A stretch of 64,000 bases of DNA, from NCBI GenBank assembly GCA_015847255.1, contig JADLZK010006454.1, positions 1 through 64,000 on the forward strand, written 5' to 3'. A program made the position numbers and the translations under genes. The notes below the pieces were generated by a model, which saw only the letters and a list, made by a program, of their open reading frames with translations, searched no databases and was not told where the DNA came from. Source of the DNA: Hyparrhenia diplandra (lineage: Eukaryota; Streptophyta; Magnoliopsida; Poales; Poaceae). This document shows, in pieces, positions 35,374 through 46,900 of this stretch (position 1 is the stretch's first letter; each line of letters starts with the position of its first letter).

Positions 35374-36331
35374 TACGTTTTCATTTTGGCCTCTCTCCCA
35401 CTTTGTGTCGTAGGTGAAACATGATTAAACAAAAGCGTCAGATTAAGGCAGAGGGGGCGCCACGACGCGCACTTCAAATTAATTAAAATAACAGCCAGGA
35501 TTGTCCGACGTTGTAAACATATATAAATATGCTTGTCTTGTGATATGAGGTTATTTATTTGCTCATCATTATCCACAGAGATGGGGGTAAGGGCTGGACG
35601 CTCAGATGTTAATTATCCGTGTGACAGTAGTCTTCTGGCTATAAAATGATCCCAGTTTTCAGAATTCCAGGTGGAGACAATCTACGGATGATATATCATT
35701 TCTTTACAGAATTTTGTAATTTTTTAGTGGACGACAAAAAAAAGGCTTAACACAATAACAATATACAATATATAATTAATATAAACTCAAAGCGGCAAAG
35801 GGTACTATAGACATTGCAAAGAAAAAGAATCAATAGTTAAGGATGTCAAATTGCCATACAATCCTGCTAGTTCTTTTTTTACACTCGCAATATCTGCTTT
35901 TCACAATCCAAAGTGAAGATGTGATCAAGTTTAAACTGAAAGATTTATATGATCAAGTTTGTCAACCTAGATGAGAACATGAGAAAATTTGAAGGAATCA
36001 TAGTGCATTATACTCTACTTAAAAAAAAAAAAAGAGCTGGTTATAGAAGCCATCTAGCGGAAGATGCTCTAAGGGTCTCAGTCATTAGACTGAACCACCT
36101 TCTGGATTTGGCTCGTCTCAGTCATTCAGACTGGACCTTATTTTTATTTGGCCACGTGGGGATATGATCCTCTCCTCCGTGCCCCTTTATTTCATTTTTC
36201 AGAAAACAAAAAAAAGAATCCATTAATCTTCGTACCTCCGGCTAAAACTGTTCAGCCGGCCTATTTCGACACTATTGAAACAACTAAAATTAACCGGCTT
36301 ATCGATTAGCAGAACACCTCCACAAAATCTA

Positions 36332-36436
36332 AATGATGATTGATGAGTTGTTTATACCGTACAAAAGATGCAATCAATCCCCCAATGATGATTGATGAGT
36401 TGTTTATACTACGGTACAAAAAGACGCAATCAGACG
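36332..36436. repeat. 52-bp tandem duplication
   Basis: The segment aatgatgattgatgagttgt plus ttata, cggtacaaaa and gcaatc occurs at 36332 and 36384 with small differences. It sits about 0.5 kb upstream of the LKR/SDH first exon. Confidence 0.75.
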
Positions 36437-36513
36437 CAATCCCTGTGGCTTGCTTCATCGGATCGGATATCTTTTGGCTCCGCTTGGAGTGATCGAACTT
36501 TTGCAATGCGGCG

Positions 36514-36523
36514 TGCCACGTGG
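36514..36523 (+). promoter_or_regulatory. G-box / bZIP (Opaque2-type) site upstream of LKR/SDH
   Basis: GCCACGTGGT contains the palindromic CACGTG core bound by plant bZIP factors. In maize endosperm Opaque2 is known to control LKR/SDH, so a bZIP site here is in keeping, though ABA-response factors and bHLH proteins bind the same core. It is about 360 bases above the TATA-like element at 36875-36883. Confidence 0.45.
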
Positions 36524-36874
36524 TCCTACTCGAACTCGTGATCTCGTCCCTCGCCCACGCCGTCGTCCTTGCCTCCGGCAGTTCGCTAGCTCCCTCTCTC
36601 TTTGGCTCTTTTTCCCCCGTCCCCGTCGTTTGGTGCCGTGCGTGCGCTTTCGTCGTGAGACAGCTCAACTCCACTCGTGCTCCTCTCCCTCCACCACGGC
36701 ACCACACCACGTCGGCGTTGCCATCCTCGTCGGAGCCCAGGCCAGCTGAGAGCTGACTCCACTCCCTGAAAGGCTGGAACCCTCCAAAATCCAAAAAGGA
36801 GAGGGTGCGGATAGCGTGTCCAAATCGAAATCGAGCAGGAGGAGTTCGGGCGCCCCCGTTTTCCCTCCGCCTCT

Positions 36875-36883
36875 CTATTTAAG
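36875..36883 (+). promoter_or_regulatory. Putative TATA element of LKR/SDH
   Basis: CTATTTAAG lies at the end of a C/T-rich stretch. A GC-rich untranslated exon follows, running to a CCAG|GTACGT donor at about 37023. The coding start is in a later exon (38000), so transcription from here would give a spliced leader of about 0.1 kb. Confidence 0.45.
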
Positions 36884-37999
36884 CTAACCAGTGCGGATAA
36901 ACTCCGCCAGCGCAGAGCGGCCTCATCCGTCTCCATCCCCGTGCGCGCCACCTCACTCGCTCACTCACCGCCGGTGCCCATCTCCTCTCCATTCCGCTGG
37001 GACCACGTCGATCCAAGTGCCAGGTACGTACGGCACCGCCGCCAGCTTCCTCATGCCCGGCCGCATCGCCGGTTAGTTTGTTTCGTCGTTGCTTTGCGCG
37101 TGCGTTGGAGGATCGCGTCGAACGGGCGTACGACGGGGCCTCCGGCTGGCGGGGGATTGATTAGTGATTACTGGCGAGGTTTTCCGGGGTTCGGGTTAAT
37201 TTGCGGCTCCAACGGCGAGGTACGGTCCGCCGATCAGTGCGGTTAATTTTGGGGACGCCGGGCGCGGCTGCCGGCATCTGGCGAGCTGTGGGAGTTGGGA
37301 TCATCGGCGACGCCGCCGTACACATGCATTTGCTCCAGAGGACACGGAGGGAGGGGACTTGTACTGATGATACCAGGCAGGCAGTTAGGCACTGACAAGT
37401 GAACAACCATTCACTCAAAAAAAGTAGTGAACAGCCGGACGAACTAGTGTGGGCGCGCTGAGATAGCGCAGGCAGCCCGTGATGAGGTGGTGAGACTACG
37501 GACGGAACGGGCAGTGTGACCGCGATGCGTCCGTGACTTGGCTTACCTACGTGCTTCAGCTTCTAGCTACTACTGACTAGAGTGCGGTCCAAGCCGTGCA
37601 AGGACCATTTTCTAGTACAGGAGAAAAGGAGGCGGCATGTGCAATCAACTTGTACTACCGTCTCTTTGTCCGGTAGTAACCTTGATTTGGAGCCTTTCCT
37701 TACTTTGGACTGATTCATTCGTTGTCCAGACTGAGAATCCTAGGATGCTGGACTCTCTGTGACAGCTACTTGGTTGGATTACTGCCAGCCAACGCATGGA
37801 GTAGAATGAGCCATGTTTTTGATAATCTGTTGTCGTAGCTCGTAGCACTAGATTGACATGCCGTCTTTGAACTGTATTCCCTGACAACATCTGGATAATG
37901 ATTTTGAAATCTGTAACAACCTGACTGTGTAAACTCACTTCTTTTCCAGGAGCTGTGGATTTCATGTTCTTGATCGTGGCACCTTAATTGGACTCCGAT

Positions 38000-40900
38000 A
38001 TGGGTTCTGCTGCTACTGAGGTGTCTTATGACTCTTATGATCTTATCTGACCCTTTGGCTGTTGCAAACCGTGCGGTGTTTTATACCCTTGTTCTTTAAC
38101 TTGAAGGCTAATTATGTTGATTACATTTCCACTCACAGGGCAATGACACCTTGCTAGGCAATGGAGTTGTTGGGATTCTTGCTGAGACTTGTAACATGTG
38201 GGAAAGGAGGACACCATTAACTCCTTCCCATTGTGCTCGCCTTCTGCTTGGAGGAGGCAAGAATGGAGCTCGAGTAAACCGGATTTTTGTGCAGCCAAGC
38301 ACGAAGAGGATCCATCATGACGCTCAGTATGAGGATGCAGGGTGCGAAATTTCAGAAGACCTGTCAGAATGTGGTCTTATTATAGGCATCAAACAACCAA
38401 AGGTCATATTTCTTATTATAGCTAGATACTGTATTGGACAGTGCTCTATACCAGTGTCATCATAGTTCTGAAACGCTTGGAGGTGTCTTCACTGGGCAGT
38501 TGCAGATGATTCTTCCAGATAGAGCGTACGCTTTCTTTTCACACACCCACAAAGCCCAAAAAGAGAATATGCCACTTTTAGATAAGGTATTAAACACTAC
38601 CATCATCTTTTCAATCAACCGCCGTTGTCATTCGTGTAGAATATTAAAATATTGACTAACATTCTCAGATCCTTGAAGAAAGGGTGTCCTTGTTTGATTA
38701 TGAGCTAATTGTTGGAGATGATGGGAAAAGATCGCTAGCATTTGGGAAGTTTGCTGGTAGAGCTGGGCTGATAGATTTCTTACATGGTCTCGGACAGCGT
38801 AAGTACGATGACCAACATTAATAATCAGCTCATGCAGTCACTTGATAATATTATGCCTTTGATGCTTGGATTTTTTTTCTATCTGGGTTTATTGTAGGAG
38901 CTAGTTAATTTGCTCACTGCAACTTACCAGTAATTGTTTACAGTGATTTAAAATGAATTCAACTGCTGATTCATAGTACAATCTATGACTGGAGATGCCT
39001 CTGTTTGGTGTTGTATGTTATTCAAGCGGCTTAAGGTTTTCTCTTACAATTTCAGGATATTTGAGCCTTGGATACTCGACTCCATTTCTCTCTTTGGGAC
39101 AATCTCATATGTATCCTTCACTCGCTGCAGCCAAGGCTGCGGTCATTGCCGTTGCTGAAGAGATAGCAACATTTGGGCTTCCATCTGGAATTTGTCCGAT
39201 AGTGTTTGTATTCACTGGAGTTGGAAATGGTAATTGTGTTGTTAACATTTTTTCATGTATTGTTTTTTATAATAGGAAGCCCCTTATATGGGTACTGTCC
39301 AACCATGCTTTTGGCATATGCATCTATTAGGGGCTTGCACTCTTTAGGAGTTGAGTCTTTTAACATTGGGTCATTTCATAATCTTACTGGTTTCAAGGTA
39401 TAAAACATTTCTTTGACTGCACATTTGGTGTTATATCACTCTTGGTCAATCTCTATTTTTGGGCCATTGCACAAATACTATATGGATTTACAGAATTTGC
39501 TGGTGTATATGCCTGTCCATGTAGTGCAAGCTCAAAGAAAATACATTGTACTCTTTCCTTTCAAAGGCCAAAATGGCCTTACCTTATTGACATTTCCTTG
39601 GTTAAGTATGATCTGTGAAACTAAGCTTAAGCCTGCTGGCACTAAGGGGGGGGGGGTATTGATAGCATTCATCGACCAAAAGTTATATAGATATGCATGC
39701 TTTCTCAATTTTGACTATCTTATTAGAGATGTGATTTTTATCTGAAAAACTTACACCTGACATATATAACTTCAACGTGACAGTCTCTCAGGGAGCGCAG
39801 GAGATATTCAAGTTATTGCCCCATACCTTTGTTGATGCTGAGAAACTTCCCGAAATTTCTCAGGTCTGCTTTTACTCATTCTCTTGCATTTAATCATAAG
39901 TTCAACTAAACTAGTTGATTAACATTTTATTATGCAATCTCTTTTCCCTAACTGAAATTCATCAAATTTTTATCTCCTTTTTTTCCTTTACCAAGCAGAT
40001 TAGCTATTGTTACTTGATTTAATTTGTAAGCATGCTTCTTAACATACCTAATTATACTCAAACTCTGCTTCAATGTTACAGGCCAGGAATCTGTCTAAAC
40101 AATCTCAGTCAACCAAGAGAGTATTTCAACTATATGGTTGTGTTGTGACCTCTGGAGACATGGTTTCTCACAAGGATCCCACCAGACAATTTGACAAAGT
40201 ATTGCATGTCTATTCAACCATAAGTGGATGTAGTTTCTCCTTGATGATCCGTTATAACAACATTTTGTTAATATTCCAGAGGCGTATTCAACCACATACA
40301 CACATTTTCATTTTATCATGACTTGATACAATCTTCTCATTACACTGGTTTTGCATCAGGAGCCTCTCGCGCGTATCTGTTTTTTTTTTTTTATATATAT
40401 AATGGCATGGCAATGTCCTAATGTATTTTATTTTCTTATGAATATATATCTTAAATATATATATTTTTAAGTAAATTGCATCCACATTTTTCTGGCTTAT
40501 TTTTCTAATTAGACAAGTACCTCATTAGCTTTTCAATGGCCTCAGTGCCTCACTCAAAAAATCTTAAATTTGTGTAATCTGCAGACTGACTATTATGCTC
40601 ATCCAGAACACTACGCCCCTGTTTTTCATGAAAGGATTGCTCCATATGCATCTGTCATCGGTATGGTCTTGGATGAGTGCTTTTATCAGAAATTGTTCTG
40701 TTGTAATCTTTGAACCAACTAGAACATGCTTTTATCAACTTTGAACATGTAACACCAGTCAGATATCGGTATTACCTTGTTTTGACCTTAATATTTAATA
40801 CAGCTCAGGCACACAATTCTTTCTGTTTCTGTTAATGTTAATGCTCTTAAGAAAGTACAGTATTACTAACTATTATTTTGTATAGCATAGAACAGTTTTA

Positions 40901-43900
40901 GGGTAAAAACTAGCTCTGTCCATGATAAGATTGCTTTGTGGTAATGTTTATATAAAGACGGTGGGATTTAGTAAATATCTGTTACTTATTGTAATAAATT
41001 TCTGGAGTAACCATATTTGTCCAGATTCTATAATTTGTGTCTTCATGGTTTCTGCAGTAAACTGTATGTACTGGGAAAAGAGGTTTCCACCATTACTGAG
41101 TATGGATCAGTTGCAACAACTGATGGAGACTGGTTGTCCTTTGGTTGGCATTTGTGACATAACTTGTGATATTGGAGGTTCCATTGAATTTGTCAACAAG
41201 AGTACATCAATAGAGGCCTTTCTTCCGGTAAATGCATTCCTCCATTTTCTGTTTTTAAATTTAAAACTGGAAACGGTATAATAACCCATGAGTAGCAGTC
41301 ACAATATCCTAAAGTGTGTTGGCATTACTTACATCCCTAATTCTTTCGAATATTCATTGTGGATGCACAATTTGCTTGCAATCTTCTGTCCTTGCCTAGT
41401 ATTGTAGTTCAGTGGAACATTCTCTGATATTTACAGCACCCTAGATTCTTGGTGGCTGCCTCCTCAATCATCACAGTTACTGTTTAATAGTTCTTGCTAT
41501 AATTATGATTCTGATTAATTACGGGATACACAACCGTAGGTATGATCCTTCTAATAATTCATACCATGATGATATGGAAGGTGCCGGAGTGATCTGCTTG
41601 GCTGTTGACATTCTCCCTACAGAGTTCTCTAAAGAGGTAACAGGTTTCTTACTACAAGAAAGGTGCTATTTTGTATAGGCATCATCTCGCTGCAATGATG
41701 CGTTTTTTTTTTTTTTCTCAAGCATTGATCTTACTGTTGTCCCATTGTATTTGAACCATGTAGGCCTCCCAACATTTTGGAAACATATTATCTAAATTTG
41801 TTGCTAGTTTGGCCTCGATTGAAACAACCAGCAGAACTTCCTTCCTACTTGAGAAGAGCTTGCATTGCACATGCTGGCAGATTAACTCCTCTGTATGAAT
41901 ATATCCCTAGAATGAGAAATACTATGATGTAAGCTTCAAATACTTCTATTCTTCACCGTTGTGTTCCTCGAGATAGTTCCCTTGTGCGATGTCATCTGTT
42001 GGAGTATGAGTATTAGGCCCATGAGGCTAGGCCCATGAGGCCACAACTATATGACTACCCTTCTAGGGTTAGCCCTAATTGAGGAATCATATTTTAACAT
42101 GGTATCTAGCACATGCGATCCCCTTCCCCTCCCTTCCCTCTAGACCCGGCCGCCGCCGCCCGGTGCTAACGCGGCGGCCGCCGCCGCCGCCCCGGGGCTC
42201 CATGGCCGGCGAGCAACCTCCTCCCCGCTCCACACTATTTAGTCCACTTTCCCCTCTCCCCACCCCGACAATGCGTGGGTCCAAAGCGGCTCTTTGCATC
42301 TCTCCATCGCGCGGGTTCGAACGCTGCGGCGCGGGTGGGTGATCATGCGCCGGATGCGCGCGCGGGGGCCTCTCCTTCCTCGGCCCGGCTGCTGTGGGCG
42401 CGGGGCCAGCGCAGCAACGCCCCTTCCTCTCGGCCGGGCCCGGCAGCTCCGCCCCTGCTCTGGGCGCCGCCGTCCGTCGTCGTCGACTTCACTCCAGGGG
42501 CGGGAACGGGCGGCGGGGCCGAGAACCGGGGACCCACCCCGCCTCCCACCCACCGCCGGCCGGTGGCCTCCCAACCCGCGGGCGGTGCGGGCACGCCTCT
42601 GGTGCGACCTCCGCAAAGTGCGGGCCTGCCTGGTGCAGCACGCGGCGATCTCGTCCGATGCCGGGTGGCCTCCCGGCCCGACCGCCCGGTGGGGGGCACG
42701 GCCCCGCTACCCCGCCACTCATCGGTGCAAATCCCCAGCACCCTCACCGTCGCTTTGGCCCTATGGATGCGGTGTGGACTCGGACCCAGTCGCGACCGCC
42801 CGGCGGAATGTCGCGTGAGTGGGGGGACCGGCACCAACCCTTTCCCTCGCACCGCCTCCCGCCCAGTCCCAGCTTCACATCGCCGGCGTCCGCTCTCCCC
42901 AACGCTCGCTGCCGGGGGCGGGTACGCGGGGCGGGCGGGCTCGTCTGGGGAGGCCGCGCATCGCCCGAAGGCCGCGGCCTTGGCGGGTGGCTGTCCCCAG
43001 GCTGCCCGGATCGCGGGTGATGGAGCACCTTCTGCCTCCCCCTGCCGCTCCCGACGGCGAGACTACCTCCTCCTGTCGCGGGCCGGAGCGGCGCGGTCGG
43101 GCGGCAAGACCGTATGTCGTCCACCACGGTGGTCCCAGCACGACCCGGTGACGACTGGTGACACGCTCCACTACCAGCCGGCGGGGTCGTAACATCCGCC
43201 TCTGATTCCGGTCGTCCTCGAGCGGGTCGCCGTCCCCGCCATTGGGCGCGACGGTCCTCCTCACTCTCGCCGCTACGCCCTCGGCGACCCGTCTTGTGCG
43301 ACCCCGCCGGCGTGCCACCTACCCCTCGTGGTGGCGCGCCTGGGCGAAAGATCGTCCTCTCCCCGGATCGTGGGACGATCTCCGTCGACCTCCACGGCCT
43401 CCTCCGCAACACTCGCCGCAGCAGGCGTTTCCGGCCGGCGGCGCTTGAGGGCCGGTTTACGAACAACGCCGAGACCGTGCTATGCGGCTCGGCGAAGCCG
43501 GACTTTCGCGTCGGGGTGACCTCTGTCGTCGGCGAGTTACGCCGCCAAGATGAAGGCCATGGCGGACTCTCTTGGCGACCTTGGCTGGCGGTGGTGGAGG
43601 ACCGTATCTCGGTGCTCAACGTCCTCCGCGGCCTCGGTGACGCGCTCACGGCTCACCTCGGGGAGCATCCTCACTTTCGGGTCGCCCTTCCCCACGACTT
43701 CCTGCGGTCCGTGGCGACCTTGTCATGGAGGAGCTCCGGCCGGGAGTTCGGCGGTGTGGCGGTCTGCGCGGCACCCCTCGTCCACTCTCGCGACTTTCGG
43801 CGACTCCACCTCTACGCCCGTCCACTCCGTCGTCTCTCCTTGGCACCCCTCTCCGGGCGGCGGTGGTGGGGGCGTGGTGGTGGTGGCGCCCGTCGCCGTG

Positions 43901-46900
43901 GCGGCAAAAGGCGGTGGTCGTGGTGGTGGCGAGGCGGTGGCGGTGGCCACCCTCCGTGCGACCTGGTGGTGCACGCCCTCGGGGGTGCACCCTCCCCTCT
44001 CCGGCACCCATGGTGGGCGCATCTCGATGTGGCCCTACCAGCGCCGACTCCCGTGGGCACGCCTGTCCACCGGCGGCCATGTTATTTGGTGCTCCTCCGG
44101 GTACTCCTACACTACTCCGTGGGTGGACCCCTCCGGCGCCTACTCGGCGTCCACTTTGGGCTCTGCCGGGGTACCTCGCCCCGGGCGGTTGGTGGGACGG
44201 GCGACCTGGCGGCCCACCACGCCTACGGCGTCCACGACCCCCTCCTCTTTGGGCGGGAGTGGGTCGCCGACTCGGGGGCCCACGTACCACACCACTCCCG
44301 ACCCCGGTATACTCTCGTCGGTTAAGCCCTCCTTCTTCCTCCCTTCCTTCGTCCATCATGGTCGCAAATGGGTCGTGTCTTCCGTCACTTCCGTGGGTGC
44401 CCGCGGGGCTCCACGGGTCTTTTCGTCTTTTCGATGTTCTTGTTGCTCCTTCCATGGTTCACAACCTCCTTTCTATTAGATCGTTTTTCGGTGACAATTC
44501 TTGTTACGTTGAGTTTGACTCCTCCGGTCTTCTTGTGAAGGATTTGGCTTCGGCGTCCCTGCTCGGTGTGACAAAGACGGGGCCCCTTTACACTCTTCGG
44601 TTTCGGCGTCTTCTTCCTCTTCGTCGCCGGCCTTTTTTTGTCATTTTGCTTTTCGCGCCACTACCTCGTCTACTACTTGGCACCGCCGTCTCGGCCATCT
44701 GGGCGTGGCGCCTTGATGCGGCTTAGCCGTAGCTCGGACATTCGATGTACTCGAGCTCCACGATGAGCATTTGTGTCATCGCGTGCCAAGCGGGCGCCAT
44801 GTTCGTCTTCCTTTTTCTTCTTCCACTTCACATGCGGCTCATGTTTTTGATCTTATACATTGTGACCTACGGACATCTCGTCATCGGTAACTCGGCTATA
44901 AATACTATTTGGTGGTGGTTGATGATTTTTCGCATTATTCGTGGACTTTCCCTTTGCGTGCCAAGTCGGAGGCTTTTCCCTCTCTTCACCACTTTTTTGC
45001 ATGGGTCTTGACTCAATTCGGCTGCACCATCAAGGCCGTCGGTGTGACAATGGCGTGAGTTCGATAACAGCCCCTCTCGTGCCTTCTTCCTTGAGCACGA
45101 GTGCAGCTCCGCATGTCTTGTCCGTATACCTCCTCGAGCGGCAAGGCGGGAGCGCATGATCCGATACCACGAGCGGCGTCCTGCGCACCCTTCTTCTCTC
45201 CGGGCGTCCCTTCCGCGCCCGCTACGGGGCCGAGAGTCTTCACACCACCACCTACCTTCTCAACGCCTTCCTTCCCGCCGCACGCCCGACTCCCCACGCC
45301 ACACCATGCCCTTTTTCGGCACCCCTCCTCGCTACGAGCACCTCCGTGTCTTTGGGTGTGCGTGCTACCCCAACACCGCTGCCCGCTTGCTCCCCACAAG
45401 CGGCTCGCTCGACCTGTGTGTCTTCCTCGGGTACTCTCCGGACCACAAGGGTTACCGGTGCTATGACCTCACCTCGTCGGGTCCTCATCTCTCGCCATGT
45501 GGTGTTTGATGAGTCGATCTTCCCCTTCCACCACCACCACCACCACCCGGCTTCCCCCCGACCCACGACCTCTTTGAGATGTGTCCTGGCCGACCCGGTG
45601 GCCCGACCACCTTTACTATTTCCCGTGGTCCTCCTTCACCGTGTCGGCTTCGCCCCCCGGTGCCGCCGCGCGACCCCGCACCTTGTGGTCCGGTGGTCTC
45701 GCCCCTCCGGCGGCCCCCCGCGGGCCAAGGGACACCGGTGTACGCTCCTCCGGACCCGGCGCCCGCCAGTGCACGTTGCACCCGGGGCGTTTACCGGAGC
45801 CGCTGCGCACCTACGGTAGCCAGGGTTCGGCCGGTCCCGCCACCCTGCCACCGAGGGTGGCCTCTCCTTCGTCTGCGGCTCCACGGTCACCACCGTTGGT
45901 GTCTTCTTCACCGGCGACACCGACACCACGGTGGCCTCTCACCACCAAACTACACCTACCTCCGCGCCCGCGTCCCCGGTACCGCGTCGTGCGGTGTGTC
46001 GCCGGTGTACCACCCGCCAGTTGCTTCCACCGCGACCGCGTCATGTTCACCCGATGGACGTGGCATCGGCGGGTACTCTGTCGGTCCGGGCTCTTGCGGC
46101 GATGCCGGCGACCGCAGTGTCCCCGGTACCTCTTCCGTTCGCGGCCCTGTCCGACCCTCACCGGCGCCGTGCAATGGAAGAGTATACGCGGCTCTCCTCG
46201 CCAACAAGACTTGGGATCTGGTGCCGCCCGCCCGGCTCCAACGTCGCCACCCGGCAGTGGATCCCGGACACACAAGCGGCGGGCCGGATGGTACCACTGG
46301 AGCGGTACAAGGCTCGCCGGGTTCTTCGCGGGTTTACTCAGCGCCGGGAGTTGACTATGATGAGACCTTCATGGTGGTGGGCCACCGCGACTTACGGTGC
46401 TCTCACGGCTCTTGCTCGCTCCTGGCGGTACATCGGTTGGATGTCAAGAATGCCTCTTCACGCATGGGAGCCTTAACGAGGCGGTCCTGCGGTCGGCCGG
46501 CGGGGTTTGTCGACTCTTCTCGTCCCGACATGGTGCCGGCTCAACAAGTCTCTTTGGCCTCAAGCGGGCCCTCGGGGCGTGGCACTCTCGGATTGCGGCA
46601 TTCTTGGTGTCACCGGGCTTTGTGGAGGCTAAGTCGGATCGTCCTGTTTATCTACCACCATGGGCTGAGGCTAGCATTACTTTGCTCTATGTTGATGACA
46701 TTGTCCTCCACAGCCTCCAGTCCTTCACTACTACACCGCATCATCAGCGCTCTTGGCAGGAGTTTCCTTTGAAGGATGCGGGCATGCTCCACCATTTTCG
46801 GGGGTCCTTTGTTGCGCCTCGTCCCCACTAGACTTCTTCTTCACCACCCGGCGGTACACTCTTGATATCCTCGGCGGCGAGGGGATGACGGGTGCAAGCC

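Noticed and set aside
43294..44726. Long overlapping open frames (up to 343 codons) on both strands
   Set aside because: They lie in the GC-rich interior of the copia element; few stop codons are expected there and the text is low-complexity. Only short stretches match Gag/protease.
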